Shown here in pieces: positions 41,785 to 51,325 of a stretch of 64,000 bases of DNA; positions within the stretch are counted from its first letter, which is position 1; every line of letters starts with the position of its first letter. A program made the position numbers and the translations under genes. The notes under the pieces were generated by a model. The model did not search any database. It had not been told where the DNA came from and was given only the letters and a program-made list of their open reading frames with translations. Source of the stretch: an uncultured Lachnospiraceae bacterium (GTDB lineage Bacteria; Bacillota; Clostridia; Lachnospirales; Lachnospiraceae); NCBI GenBank assembly GCA_910584205.1, contig CAJUAA010000014.1, positions 1 through 64,000 on the forward strand. The letters run 5' to 3'.

Positions 41785-42441
41785 ATGAGAAAACGTAACA
41801 GGGGGAAGGAAGTAAAGGGGAAAAAGACAAAAGATAAACCCAAATGTACAATTTATATTTTTTGTGAAGGACAGACAGAACGCATCTATCTGGAACATTT
41901 TGAAAATAAAATTTATAATGTTTCAATAGTCCCTGTTGATACGAAGCATACAGATGCAGTTGGAATCGTGAAATTTGCAAAGTCGTACGTGAGCAAAATA
42001 GATATGGATCTGGAATTAGGAGACAGGGGATACTGTGTTTTTGATTCTGATCCGGCATCGAATCCTGATATTAACGAAGCATTTGCAATCTTGAAAGACT
42101 GTGGTCACAAAGGTTTGTACTGTATATTCTCCAATCCGTCATTTGAAGTATGGTTTGCTTTGCATTTTGAAAATGCACCATATGGACTGAGTGCTGATAA
42201 GATGAAAAAACATGTGAAACGCCTGTTGAAGGATAAATATCCAAATTATTCGGAGACTGTGGATATTTATGATTATCTGTTGGACAGGCAGGAGGAGGCA
42301 TTGAAAAGGGCGGTACTGTTGCATCGTGCTCAGAAACAGGTGCATGAAACGGTTTATTCGCATCAATGTAATCCATATACGGATATATTTTTGTTTTTGG
42401 AATATATGAAAAAAATAAAAGGAAGCGGATGTACAGTTTGA
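41785..42441 (+). CDS. RloB-like (AbiLii-like) Toprim protein
   Basis: A 218-residue RloB-family protein. It has the basic start (KRNRGKEVKGKKTKDKP), then TIYIFCEGQTERIYLEHFEN (Toprim Glu), YCVFDSDPASN (Asp-x-Asp) and GLYCIFSNPSFEVWFALHFE, the family's most typical motif. It is thought to be the nuclease or effector partner of the ATPase upstream. ATG just after that gene's stop, with AAAGGAT as site. Confidence 0.88.
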   Translation: MRKRNRGKEVKGKKTKDKPKCTIYIFCEGQTERIYLEHFENKIYNVSIVPVDTKHTDAVGIVKFAKSYVSKIDMDLELGDRGYCVFDSDPASNPDINEAFAILKDCGHKGLYCIFSNPSFEVWFALHFENAPYGLSADKMKKHVKRLLKDKYPNYSETVDIYDYLLDRQEEALKRAVLLHRAQKQVHETVYSHQCNPYTDIFLFLEYMKKIKGSGCTV

Positions 42442-42477
42442 AAACCTGTTATTTTATGAAGAAGAGGGTGCACACGG

Positions 42478-44085
42478 ATGAACAAAACGTTTAATATAAC
42501 GGCAGACTGCAAGCCCGGTTTGCACTATATGGTGGATCTTCACTCTCGATTGGAGCAGATCAGGGGGTATGTGGACAGAGGCGAATATCTGTCGATTAAC
42601 CGCGCCCGTCAATACGGAAAGACGACGACGCTTCGCGCCCTGGACGAATACTTGAAAGATGCTTATTATGTAGTCGGTATGGACTTTCAGATGCAGATGA
42701 GCGATGCAAAATTCCGCAGTGAAAATGCATTTTCGGTTGCATTTGCAAAGGCCTTTGTCCGGATTTTGCAGAATCAGGGGGCGGCATTTCCGGAGGAAAT
42801 GGAACAGGAACTGAATCGGCTGCAGAAGGCGACGCAGGAAAACAGAGAAGATCTGGAGCTGGTGGAGCTTTTTCAGCATCTGAGCGATATCTGCCGGGAA
42901 TCGGACCGGCCTCTGGTTCTTATTATAGACGAGGCCGATAGTGCGGCAAATCATCAGGTGTTCCTTGATTTTCTGGCACAGTTAAGGGGGTATTATATTG
43001 ACAGGGACCGGTCGGCCACATTCCGGTCGGTGATCCTGGCGGGCGTATATGATATTAGAAATCTGAAGAGAAAATTCCGGTCGGACGAAGATCATAGGAG
43101 AAACAGTCCATGGAATATTGCGGTGGAATTTAAAGTGGATATGAGCTTTTCCGCAGACGAAATTGCCGGGATGCTGGAAGAATATGAAAAAGATCATGCT
43201 ACAGGAATGGACCCTGCAGAGATGGCGCGATTGATTTACGAGCATACGTCAGGATATCCGTTTCTGGTTTCAAAGCTCTGCAAACTGATGGATGAAGAGG
43301 TGGTAGGAAGCGAACGGTTTCCGGGAGTGGAGGATGCGTGGACCTGTGCCGGATTTCTGGAAGCGGAAAGAATGCTTCTTGGAGAGAAAAACACACTGTT
43401 TGAATCCATGGTGAATAAGCTGTATGATTTTCCGGAATTAAAGGATGTTGTTTATTCCATTTTGTTTATGGGAAAAGAGAGTCCTTACAATGCGCTGAAC
43501 GAGGCAATCGGAACGGCGGAGATGTTCGGGTTTGTAAAGAACATAAACGGTGTAGTGGCCATTGCAAACCGGATTTTCGAGATGGTGTTTTACAATCTGT
43601 TTTTGACATCGGCGGAGAATCAGAATACGGATATTTATAAAGCGGCGATACAGGATAAAAATCAGTTCGTTTACGCCGGACATCTGAATGTGGAACGGTT
43701 GCTGGAACGTTTTGTGGTGCATTTTGATGAACTGTATGGAGATCGTCCGGATTATTTTAAAGAAGAGGACGGAAGGCGTTATTTTCTGCTGTACCTCAGG
43801 CCGATCATCAACGGTACGGGAAATTATTATGTGGAATCCAGAACCCGAAACATGGAACGGACAGATGTAATTATTGATTATCGTGGAGAGCAGAGCATTA
43901 TTGAACTGAAAATTTGGCGGGGGAACGCGTATAACGAACGGGGAGAAAAACAGCTTGTGGAATATCTGGACCATTATCATCTGAAAAAGGGATATATGCT
44001 GAGTTTTAACTTCAATAAAAAGAAGGAAATAGGGGTCAGGCGTGTGGTTCTTGGGGATAAGGTACTGGTGGAAGCGGTGGTGTAG
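42478..44085 (+). CDS. AAA ATPase-PD-(D/E)XK nuclease fusion
   Basis: A 535-residue protein. The N-terminal AAA domain has the variant P-loop INRARQYGKTTTLRAL near residues 40-55, Walker B LVLIIDEADSAANHQVFLDF near 142 and an RSVILAGVYDIRNLK segment. The C-terminal 120 residues have a PD-(D/E)XK fold: MERTDVIIDYRGEQSIIELK (D and E-x-K) then RGEKQLVEYLDHY. Such AAA/DUF1703-like proteins are common in anaerobes and are often mobile or multicopy; a defence role is plausible. GAAGAGGG precedes the ATG. Confidence 0.82.
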   Translation: MNKTFNITADCKPGLHYMVDLHSRLEQIRGYVDRGEYLSINRARQYGKTTTLRALDEYLKDAYYVVGMDFQMQMSDAKFRSENAFSVAFAKAFVRILQNQGAAFPEEMEQELNRLQKATQENREDLELVELFQHLSDICRESDRPLVLIIDEADSAANHQVFLDFLAQLRGYYIDRDRSATFRSVILAGVYDIRNLKRKFRSDEDHRRNSPWNIAVEFKVDMSFSADEIAGMLEEYEKDHATGMDPAEMARLIYEHTSGYPFLVSKLCKLMDEEVVGSERFPGVEDAWTCAGFLEAERMLLGEKNTLFESMVNKLYDFPELKDVVYSILFMGKESPYNALNEAIGTAEMFGFVKNINGVVAIANRIFEMVFYNLFLTSAENQNTDIYKAAIQDKNQFVYAGHLNVERLLERFVVHFDELYGDRPDYFKEEDGRRYFLLYLRPIINGTGNYYVESRTRNMERTDVIIDYRGEQSIIELKIWRGNAYNERGEKQLVEYLDHYHLKKGYMLSFNFNKKKEIGVRRVVLGDKVLVEAVV

Positions 44086-44132
44086 GCTTTTGCTTTAAAT
44101 CGATATAACGAATAAGTGCAGGTATAAAAAGT

Positions 44133-47060
44133 ATGAACAACCAAACAATCGAAAAAATAAGACAAGGACAAGAGACGGCCTTTATTAATCGGTCGGTTCT
44201 TTCAAATCTTGCGTATAAGCCACAATTTATCTCCAATAATTATCGGGAAGGGCGGAAAGTTTTATCTTCTATTGAGGATGAGCTTTTATCCTGCGAACAG
44301 TTTTCTATTAGTGTGGCGTTTATTACCATGAGCGGAATTACGCCGCTTTTGCAGACGCTGAAGGAGTTGGAAAACAAGGGGATACCGGGGCGTATTTTGA
44401 CCACAGATTATCTGACTTTTAGTGAACCTAAGGCGTTGGACAAGCTGGCTCAGTTGAAAAATATAGAGCTTAAGATGTATTGTGCTAATGAGGCAGGAGA
44501 AGGGTTTCATACAAAAGGATATATTTTCAAGTCTGACGAAATTTACCGAATTATTGTGGGTAGCTCGAATATGACGCTTAGCGCATTGACGCGAAATAAA
44601 GAATGGAATACGAAAATTATTTCGACGGTTCAGGGTGAATATGCTCTGCAGATGGTTGGGGAATTTCAGCAGCTATGGGATTCTGAGTTTTCGAAAAATT
44701 ACGAGGAATTTATCCGGAGCTATCGGACCACCTATGAGGTAGTTAAGAAACAAAAAGCCATTGCCAGACAAGAAAAAATTCCATCCGTAGAACAATATCG
44801 TTTGAAGCCCAATAAAATGCAGGTAGGATTTATTGAAAGCCTGCAGAAGATTCGTCAGGCTGGGGAGCAGAGGGCACTTTTGATTTCGGCAACAGGCACA
44901 GGAAAAACCTATGCATCTGCTTTTGCATTGAGGGAAGCAGACCCTAAACGTGTCTTGTTTTTGGTACATAGAGAGCAGATTGCAAAACAGGCAATCGAAA
45001 GCTTTCGCCGGGTATTTGGAAGAACAAAAACCTTCGGACTGCTTTCTGGAAATTCCAAAAGGTACGATGAAGAGTATCTATTTGCCACCATGCAGATGAT
45101 GGCGAAAGAGGAGACGCTTTCTAGATATCAAAAGACGGAGTTTGATGTCATTATTATTGACGAAGTACATCGGGCAGGCGCATCCAGCTATCAAAGAATC
45201 ATGGGATATTTTGAACCGCAGTTTTGGCTTGGAATGACTGCAAGCCCGGAGAGAACGGATGGATTTGATATCTATCATTTGTTTGACCATAACATTGCTT
45301 ACGAAATCCGGCTTCAACAGGCGTTAGAAGAAGATTTGTTATGTCCATTTCATTATTTTGGTATTACAGAGATGGAGGTTGATGGAGAGGTTTTTGATGA
45401 TACCATAGGTATGAGAAATTTTTCCTATCTGATCTGCGATGAGCGGGTGGAGTATATTCTGGAAAAAGCGAAGTATTATGGATATAGCGGAGATCGTGTA
45501 AAAGGTTTGATGTTTTGCAGCAGAAAAGAAGAGGCAAAAGAGCTGTCCAGAAAATTTAATGAAAAAGGTTATCAGACGGCATTTTTATGCGGAGAGCACT
45601 CTCAGGAAGAGCGAGAACGCTGTATAGAACGTTTGACATCCGACGATAGTACGGATTATTTAGATTATATTTTTACAATTGATATTTTTAATGAAGGGGT
45701 AGATATTCCGGAGATCAATCAGGTTATTATGCTTCGTCCGACAGAAAGTCCTGTTGTATTTATTCAACAGCTGGGGCGAGGATTGCGAAAGGCAGACGGG
45801 AAAAAATATGTAGTGATTCTGGATTTTATTGGCAACTACATGAATAATTTTATGATTCCGGTTGCATTGTCAGGAGATCGTTCTTACAATAAGGATAATA
45901 TGCGTAAATATGTGTCTGGCGGGACAAAAATTATACCGGGCAGTTCCAGCATTCATTTTGATGAAATCGCCAGAAAAAGAATCTATACTTCCATTGATTT
46001 GGCAAAAACCAATGATATGAAGCTGCTTCGGGATTCTTACAAAAATTTGAAATATAAGCTGGGGAGAATTCCATCGATCCAGGATTTTGGAGAGCATGGC
46101 TCTATCGACGTTAATAAAATCTTCGAAAAATGTGGCTCTTATTATGCATTTTTGGTAAAATATGAGAAAGAATATTCCATCCGGCTGTCTCCGGATGAAG
46201 AACAGATGATCGAATATTTATCCAGAAAAGTGGTAAAAGGGAAACGCGTCCATGAGCTGGAGGTGTTGAGAGGGTTGATTCGTCAGCAGAACAGAATACT
46301 GAATTATTGGCGGGGAAGAATGAAGCAATTATATGAGATACAGCCCTCTGAAAAAGAAGAAGAGTCCGTTATTTTAAATTTGACCAATGAATTTCCCAAA
46401 GAAGAGGAAAAGAAAAAGTTTAAAAACTGTATTTTTCTTCAAAAGGATGGATATGAAGAATATCGAATTGCGCCAGAGTTCCAGAAGTTATTGGCAAATC
46501 CGGAGTTTTTCCAGATGGTAGATGAGCTGTTAGACTATGGGATTTGTCAGTATGAGGAAAATTATGCCGACCGCTATAAAGAAACGAATTTCCAGTTGTA
46601 TCAGAAATATACTTATGAGGATGTGTGCCGCCTTTTAAATTGGAAGAAAAATATGAATGCGCAGAATATCGGCGGTTATTTTTATGATATAGAGACAAAA
46701 ACGCTGCCAGTCTTTATCAACTATGAAAAGGCAGAGGATGCGATTGCATATGAAGACCGTTTTGTTTCTTCCAGCGAGTTGATTGCATTGTCAAAACATC
46801 CAAGAAAGATTACTTCCAGTGATGCGGAACGAATCTATAAAAAAGGAATTGAAAATGCAGATAATAAAATCTATCTGTTTGTCCGAAAGAACAAAGATGA
46901 TAAAGAGGCAAAAGAATTTTATTTCTTAGGAGAGATTTTTGCGGTTGGCGAACCGTTTCCAATCCATATGGAGACAACCAATGACGATGCTTTTGAGATT
47001 ACATACCATCTGGATGTGCCTGTACGGGAAGATATTTATGACTATATCAGAGGAGAATAA
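44133..47060 (+). CDS. PLD-nuclease/DEAD-like helicase with DUF3427
   Basis: A 975-residue three-part protein. Residues about 25-200 are a PLD nuclease-like domain (EGFHTKGYIFKSDEIYRIIV then GSSNMTLSALTRNKEW: the H-x-K and G-S-x-N motif). Residues 225-600 are an SF2 helicase (ATGTGKTYASAFAL near 252; IIDEVHRAGASSY near 342; IQQLGRGLRKADGKKYVVIL near 543). The rest is DUF3427-like, ending in a domain that in relatives may bind DNA ends. The family resembles type III-like restriction helicases. The gene is AT-rich. A NUDIX gene starts 3 bases after its stop. Confidence 0.88.
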   Translation: MNNQTIEKIRQGQETAFINRSVLSNLAYKPQFISNNYREGRKVLSSIEDELLSCEQFSISVAFITMSGITPLLQTLKELENKGIPGRILTTDYLTFSEPKALDKLAQLKNIELKMYCANEAGEGFHTKGYIFKSDEIYRIIVGSSNMTLSALTRNKEWNTKIISTVQGEYALQMVGEFQQLWDSEFSKNYEEFIRSYRTTYEVVKKQKAIARQEKIPSVEQYRLKPNKMQVGFIESLQKIRQAGEQRALLISATGTGKTYASAFALREADPKRVLFLVHREQIAKQAIESFRRVFGRTKTFGLLSGNSKRYDEEYLFATMQMMAKEETLSRYQKTEFDVIIIDEVHRAGASSYQRIMGYFEPQFWLGMTASPERTDGFDIYHLFDHNIAYEIRLQQALEEDLLCPFHYFGITEMEVDGEVFDDTIGMRNFSYLICDERVEYILEKAKYYGYSGDRVKGLMFCSRKEEAKELSRKFNEKGYQTAFLCGEHSQEERERCIERLTSDDSTDYLDYIFTIDIFNEGVDIPEINQVIMLRPTESPVVFIQQLGRGLRKADGKKYVVILDFIGNYMNNFMIPVALSGDRSYNKDNMRKYVSGGTKIIPGSSSIHFDEIARKRIYTSIDLAKTNDMKLLRDSYKNLKYKLGRIPSIQDFGEHGSIDVNKIFEKCGSYYAFLVKYEKEYSIRLSPDEEQMIEYLSRKVVKGKRVHELEVLRGLIRQQNRILNYWRGRMKQLYEIQPSEKEEESVILNLTNEFPKEEEKKKFKNCIFLQKDGYEEYRIAPEFQKLLANPEFFQMVDELLDYGICQYEENYADRYKETNFQLYQKYTYEDVCRLLNWKKNMNAQNIGGYFYDIETKTLPVFINYEKAEDAIAYEDRFVSSSELIALSKHPRKITSSDAERIYKKGIENADNKIYLFVRKNKDDKEAKEFYFLGEIFAVGEPFPIHMETTNDDAFEITYHLDVPVREDIYDYIRGE

Positions 47061-47063
47061 AAT

Positions 47064-47462
47064 ATGAAAACCATAGAAGTTGTCGCCGCCATTATCATCC
47101 ACAACGACCAGATCTTTGCCACTCAGCGCGGGTACGGTGAGTTCAAGGACGGCTGGGAGTTTCCCGGAGGGAAGATGGAGCCGGGCGAGACGCCGCAGCA
47201 GGCGTTGGTGCGGGAGATCCGGGAAGAACTGGACACCGAGATCGAGGTAGGAAGCCTGGTGGAGACTGTAGAATATGATTATCCGAACTTCCACCTGACC
47301 ATGCACTGTTTTCTGTGTACGATCCGCTCCGGTGAGCTGGTGTTAAAAGAACATGAAGCGGCAAAGTGGCTGACCAGAGAGGAACTGGACAGTGTGGACT
47401 GGCTGCCGGCGGATGTGAAGGTTGTGGAGAAATTAAAAGATACGATGGGGAAAACTTTATGA
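47064..47462 (+). CDS. NUDIX (deoxy)nucleoside triphosphate pyrophosphohydrolase
   Basis: A 132-residue MutT-type hydrolase. The NUDIX box begins GGKMEPGETPQQALVREIRE and continues with EELD near residues 33-56, complete with all catalytic Glu. The sequence WEFPGGKMEPGE is typical of 8-oxo-dGTP/5-methyl-dCTP hydrolases. AGAGGAG precedes the ATG. It is bracketed by the helicase (3-base gap) and the DUF262 gene (ATGA overlap), so it is probably a component of that system, not housekeeping. Confidence 0.92.
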   Translation: MKTIEVVAAIIIHNDQIFATQRGYGEFKDGWEFPGGKMEPGETPQQALVREIREELDTEIEVGSLVETVEYDYPNFHLTMHCFLCTIRSGELVLKEHEAAKWLTREELDSVDWLPADVKVVEKLKDTMGKTL

Positions 47463-49231
47463 AGACAAATGACAGATCAATCGTAGAATTAATGAAAGAA
47501 ATACATGAAGGTAAAATTCAGCTTCCGGATTTTCAGAGAGGATGGGTGTGGGACGACTATCGAATTCGGGCATTAATCGCCAGCATTTCCAACAGTTATC
47601 CGGTAGGAGCGGCTATGTTTCTGGAATATGGGAATCAAAATATCCGTTTCAAATATCGGACTATTCAGGGAGTAGATGTACAGAATGTTGTTCCTTCCGA
47701 ACTGATTCTGGATGGCCAGCAGAGACTGACTTCCATTTATGGTGCGATGTATTGCGATGCTCCCGTACATACGAGAACTGATAAGGGAAAAAAGACAGAC
47801 AGATATTATTATCTGGATATTCGAAAATGTCTGGATGAGAATGCCGATCGAATGGATGCGGTTGTTTCTGTTCCGCCCAATCGGATTGTCACATCGGATT
47901 TCGGGCGAAAAATAGAACTGGATCTGTCTACTCCGGACAAGGAATATGAAAACCATATGTATCCGCTTAATATCATACTGGACTTTGCAAAAGCACAAAC
48001 ATGGCAGCAGGGATATTTACAATATCATCAATTGAATCCGCAGGTGTTTGCAGAGTTTACAAAATTTGGCTCTCAAATTACAATGCCGATTATGCAGTAT
48101 ACAATGCCTGTTATTTTACTGGATAAAGAGACGCCAAAAGAAGCAGTATGTCAGGTGTTTGAAAATGTGAATACTGGAGGTGTGTCTCTGACGGTATTTG
48201 AACTGGTAACGGCAGTTTTTGCCATGGATGATTTTGAACTCCGCAAAGACTGGGAAAATCGGAAGCAGATATATTTTCAGGGAGATATTTTGGCCATTAT
48301 TGATGCAACAGATTTTCTTGCGGCATGTACATTGTTATCTTCCTACAAAAAGGGAAAAACGGTCAGCTGCAAAAAGAAAGATGTATTGAATCTTACGTTA
48401 GAAGAATATCAGAACTATGCAGATTGTCTGTCAGACGGATTTGTAGAGGCGGAGAAGATTCTGAATGAAGAGAGAATCTTTGCCAGCCGAGATCTTCCAT
48501 ATACAACACAGCTGATTCCTCTGGCTGTGCTGTGTACACTGCTTCAGGATGGCGGAAGGATTCGGACTACAAACGTGAAAAACAAAATAAAACAATGGTA
48601 CTGGTGCGGGGTATTTGGAGAAATGTACGGTAGCGCCAATGAAACACGATATGTCTCAGATGTCGTTGGTGTTATGGAATGGATATCCGATGAATCTAGG
48701 ATGCCAAAGACCGTTCAGGAAGCATATTTTAACCCTATGCGTCTTTTGAGCCTGCAGTCCCGGTTAAGTGCAGCTTATAAAGGAATTATGGCTTTGATTT
48801 TGAAAAATAAGAGCAGAGATTTTATCAGCGGAAGAGAGATGGATTTTACCGTTTATAAATCAGATGCAGTGGATATCCATCATGTGTTTCCTAAAGATTA
48901 TTGCGTGAAAGTTGGTTATCCCAGAAGTAAATGGAATTCAATCATGAATAAAACACCCCTTTCCTATAGAACCAATCGGGAAATTGGAGGAGTCGCTCCC
49001 AGTAAATATTTGTCTAAAATAGAGAAAAAGGGGCAGGTTACAGAGCAGGTGCTTGACTCTTATCTTGAATCACATTGGCTGGATATAGCAGATTGCCGTC
49101 AGGATAATTTTGACGAATTTATTGTAAAGCGTGCATCAAAGCTTTTGGATGCAATTGAATCTGTAATGGGAAAACCTGTTTCAGGAAGAGACAGCGAAGA
49201 AGTGATTCTCAGTTTTGGAAAAGGATTATAA
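47459..49231 (+). CDS. DUF262/GmrSD-like nuclease with HNH (DUF1524)
   Basis: A 590-residue protein. The N-terminal DUF262 (ParB-like/GmrS) shows LPDFQRGWVWDDYRIRALIA, SYPVGAAMFLEY and LILDGQQRLTSIYG (residues about 82-95). The C-terminal DUF1524 HNH region has AVDIHHVFPKDYCVKVGYPR near residue 472, then IMNKTPLSYRTNREIGG. Proteins of this build cut modified phage DNA (GmrSD, type IV) in known cases. The start overlaps the NUDIX stop. AT-rich. It is probably the effector or sensor of the helicase-NUDIX set. Confidence 0.88.
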   Translation: MKTNDRSIVELMKEIHEGKIQLPDFQRGWVWDDYRIRALIASISNSYPVGAAMFLEYGNQNIRFKYRTIQGVDVQNVVPSELILDGQQRLTSIYGAMYCDAPVHTRTDKGKKTDRYYYLDIRKCLDENADRMDAVVSVPPNRIVTSDFGRKIELDLSTPDKEYENHMYPLNIILDFAKAQTWQQGYLQYHQLNPQVFAEFTKFGSQITMPIMQYTMPVILLDKETPKEAVCQVFENVNTGGVSLTVFELVTAVFAMDDFELRKDWENRKQIYFQGDILAIIDATDFLAACTLLSSYKKGKTVSCKKKDVLNLTLEEYQNYADCLSDGFVEAEKILNEERIFASRDLPYTTQLIPLAVLCTLLQDGGRIRTTNVKNKIKQWYWCGVFGEMYGSANETRYVSDVVGVMEWISDESRMPKTVQEAYFNPMRLLSLQSRLSAAYKGIMALILKNKSRDFISGREMDFTVYKSDAVDIHHVFPKDYCVKVGYPRSKWNSIMNKTPLSYRTNREIGGVAPSKYLSKIEKKGQVTEQVLDSYLESHWLDIADCRQDNFDEFIVKRASKLLDAIESVMGKPVSGRDSEEVILSFGKGL

Positions 49232-49235
49232 AAAT

Positions 49236-49574
49236 ATGAAAACCAGAAAACAGGCGATCACCTACTGCCTTACCTTCCCTTACACCTATGAGGATTATCC
49301 TTTCCATGATTCCAACTGGACCTGCATGCGGATTCGGACCACCAACCGGATCTTTGCATGGATTTTTGAGCGGGAGGAGCATATCTGGGTCAACGTGAAG
49401 TGCGATCCCCAGTGGCGGGATATGTGGAGGCAGGCGTATAAGTCGGTGCTCCCTGCGTACCACATGAATAAGAAGCACTGGAATTCCCTGATTCTGGACG
49501 GGACCATACCGGAGGACGATATCAGAAGGATGATCGCGGAGAGCTACGATCTGTGCGCGAAGAAGCAGATATGA
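49236..49574 (+). CDS. MmcQ/YjbR-family protein
   Basis: A 112-residue YjbR-type protein, a small fold with double-winged DNA-binding similarity. The typical parts are FPYTYEDYPFHDSNWTCMRI, FEREEHIWVNVKCDPQWRDM and MNKKHWNSLILDGTIPEDDI. The role is unknown. GGAAAAGGA precedes the ATG, 4 bases after the DUF262 stop. Its end overlaps the TerB gene (ATGA). Confidence 0.85.
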   Translation: MKTRKQAITYCLTFPYTYEDYPFHDSNWTCMRIRTTNRIFAWIFEREEHIWVNVKCDPQWRDMWRQAYKSVLPAYHMNKKHWNSLILDGTIPEDDIRRMIAESYDLCAKKQI

Positions 49575-51325
49575 AAAAAGGGGAAAAGAATCAGAAAAAG
49601 GATTCCATGAACCTGCAGAAGATGTATGAGCAGAGGCTGACGCCGCAGCGGAAGGTGGAGGCATTTCGCAGGTACGTGATCAAATTAAAGCAGCAGCGGA
49701 ATTTTGGGCGGGATTTGAGTTATTATGAATATGTGCAGGCGGATATTCGTCTGTTTCGGGAAGAGGCCCTGTATATGAAGGGGCTGGATGCGGACTGTGA
49801 CACGCATGTGCGCCTGGACCGGGAGATTCGCTGTCTGGAGGAGATGAGCGACGAACAGATCCTCTGTTATTATACGCTGGTCAAAAGCTTTCAGGCGGAT
49901 GTGGTCGAACGGGCGGATCGATTCTATGCCGGATATTATTTTCTGGAACTGGCCAATCTGATCTATCAGGACACGCCAAAAGAAGCATACGAGGCCATGT
50001 GTTCCTTCTGGGACGCTCTGGAAGCGGGGATGAACGGGAAGTTCAGTGAAGAATGCAGAGAGTATTTCTGTACCGTCTGCCGTCTTTTCATGCTGGCGTT
50101 TCCGGAACTGATGCCGGACATCGTCGGGCGTCTGGAGGAACGGACCGACAGAGACTGGAGCGGCCGGGCGTATGAGGCTGTGGAGAAGGGTGCATATGAA
50201 GCGGCGGGTATGTTTGTCGTGCAGAACGCCCGGGGGCTGAAGGAGGTCGAACGGCATCCGGAAAAGGACTATGCCGTTCATGCGTGGAAGGCGCTTCCGT
50301 ATGTGTTCCGCATGCTGGAGCGGGATCTGAAGGCTTACGATTTCCGCCATATGATTCTGAATGGTTTTTACGCATCCGCATATATGGGGGAGTATCCGGT
50401 GATGTGCGGCGGGAAAAGGGAGAGGAAGACCGTGCAGGTGTCCCGATATATGTATTATGAATACCAGGATTTTTCCGATTACTGGAAATGCTGGTATTAT
50501 GTGCTGCGGGAAAGCGTGCAGGATCTGCTGTGCGTCATCTATCAGTATACGGAAAGCAGGATGCGGCGGCATTTTAAGGCGGCTCCCAGAAAGGGATCTG
50601 CGCACCGGATCATTTGCAAGTCTTATGCGGCCGGTGCAGATCATCCGCAGGATGTGGCGAAGATCAAGGAGCTGCTGCAGGATGAACAGTTTCTTCAGTC
50701 CATCGAGGACGGGGTGCTGGCTTATCTGACGGAGGAAGGAATCTCTCTGCCAAAGCGGGAGCGCCGCGCTGGGAAAAAGGCAGAAACGACGGCACAGGAG
50801 CTGGATTATGAAGAGATTCGCGGGACCGCGGTGATCGACCGGGAAAAGCTGAAGCAGGCGAGGGCGGACGCGGAGCAGGTGCTGGGGATGCTGAGCCAGG
50901 GAGAGATCGCATATGAGGAGCCCGTGTCAGGGCGGAAGTCCGGATCGTTCCGAATCGGGGATATGCAGAAACGGGAAACCGGTACAGCCTGCCAGCCTGC
51001 CGGAGCGCCAAAAGAGGAAACCAGTACAGCCCGCCGAAAAGACGGCGGACACAGGAAGCAGGAAAGCGCAGAGACTCCGAATATTACGGCTCCTTTCACG
51101 TCCGCCGAGAAGCAGTACCTCCGCCTGCTCCGCGCCGGCGACCGGGCAGCGGCGGAGGAATTCCTTCGTACGATGCAGATGCCGGAGGCGGTCATGATGA
51201 AACGCATCAATGACAAGGCGCTGGAGTGTTTGGGGGATGTTCTGCTGGAAAAGGAAGCGGGCAGGCTTTGCATACTGACAGATTATGAAGAAGAAACGGA
51301 CAGGATACTGGAAGAGGGATCGTGA
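49571..51325 (+). CDS. TerB-like (TerB-N/TerB-C) protein
   Basis: A 584-residue protein. No ATPase or nuclease motif is seen. Residues about 15-290 are helical, with aromatic-rich parts (DRFYAGYYFLELANLIYQDT and QNARGLKEVERHPEK), as in TerB-N proteins that go with DUF2791 ATPases and helicases. Residues 410-460 are charged (ELDYEEIRGTAVIDREKLKQ), followed by a disordered linker and a C-terminal helical part (KQYLRLLRAGDRAAAEEFLR) that fits TerB-C. It is probably the scaffold or sensor subunit. The domain call is from context and pattern, so moderate. Confidence 0.7.
   Translation: MKKGEKNQKKDSMNLQKMYEQRLTPQRKVEAFRRYVIKLKQQRNFGRDLSYYEYVQADIRLFREEALYMKGLDADCDTHVRLDREIRCLEEMSDEQILCYYTLVKSFQADVVERADRFYAGYYFLELANLIYQDTPKEAYEAMCSFWDALEAGMNGKFSEECREYFCTVCRLFMLAFPELMPDIVGRLEERTDRDWSGRAYEAVEKGAYEAAGMFVVQNARGLKEVERHPEKDYAVHAWKALPYVFRMLERDLKAYDFRHMILNGFYASAYMGEYPVMCGGKRERKTVQVSRYMYYEYQDFSDYWKCWYYVLRESVQDLLCVIYQYTESRMRRHFKAAPRKGSAHRIICKSYAAGADHPQDVAKIKELLQDEQFLQSIEDGVLAYLTEEGISLPKRERRAGKKAETTAQELDYEEIRGTAVIDREKLKQARADAEQVLGMLSQGEIAYEEPVSGRKSGSFRIGDMQKRETGTACQPAGAPKEETSTARRKDGGHRKQESAETPNITAPFTSAEKQYLRLLRAGDRAAAEEFLRTMQMPEAVMMKRINDKALECLGDVLLEKEAGRLCILTDYEEETDRILEEGS

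Noticed and set aside
42478..49231. Restriction-modification system
   Set aside because: Several nuclease-like and helicase proteins are present but no DNA methyltransferase, so a classical type I, II or III system is not supported.
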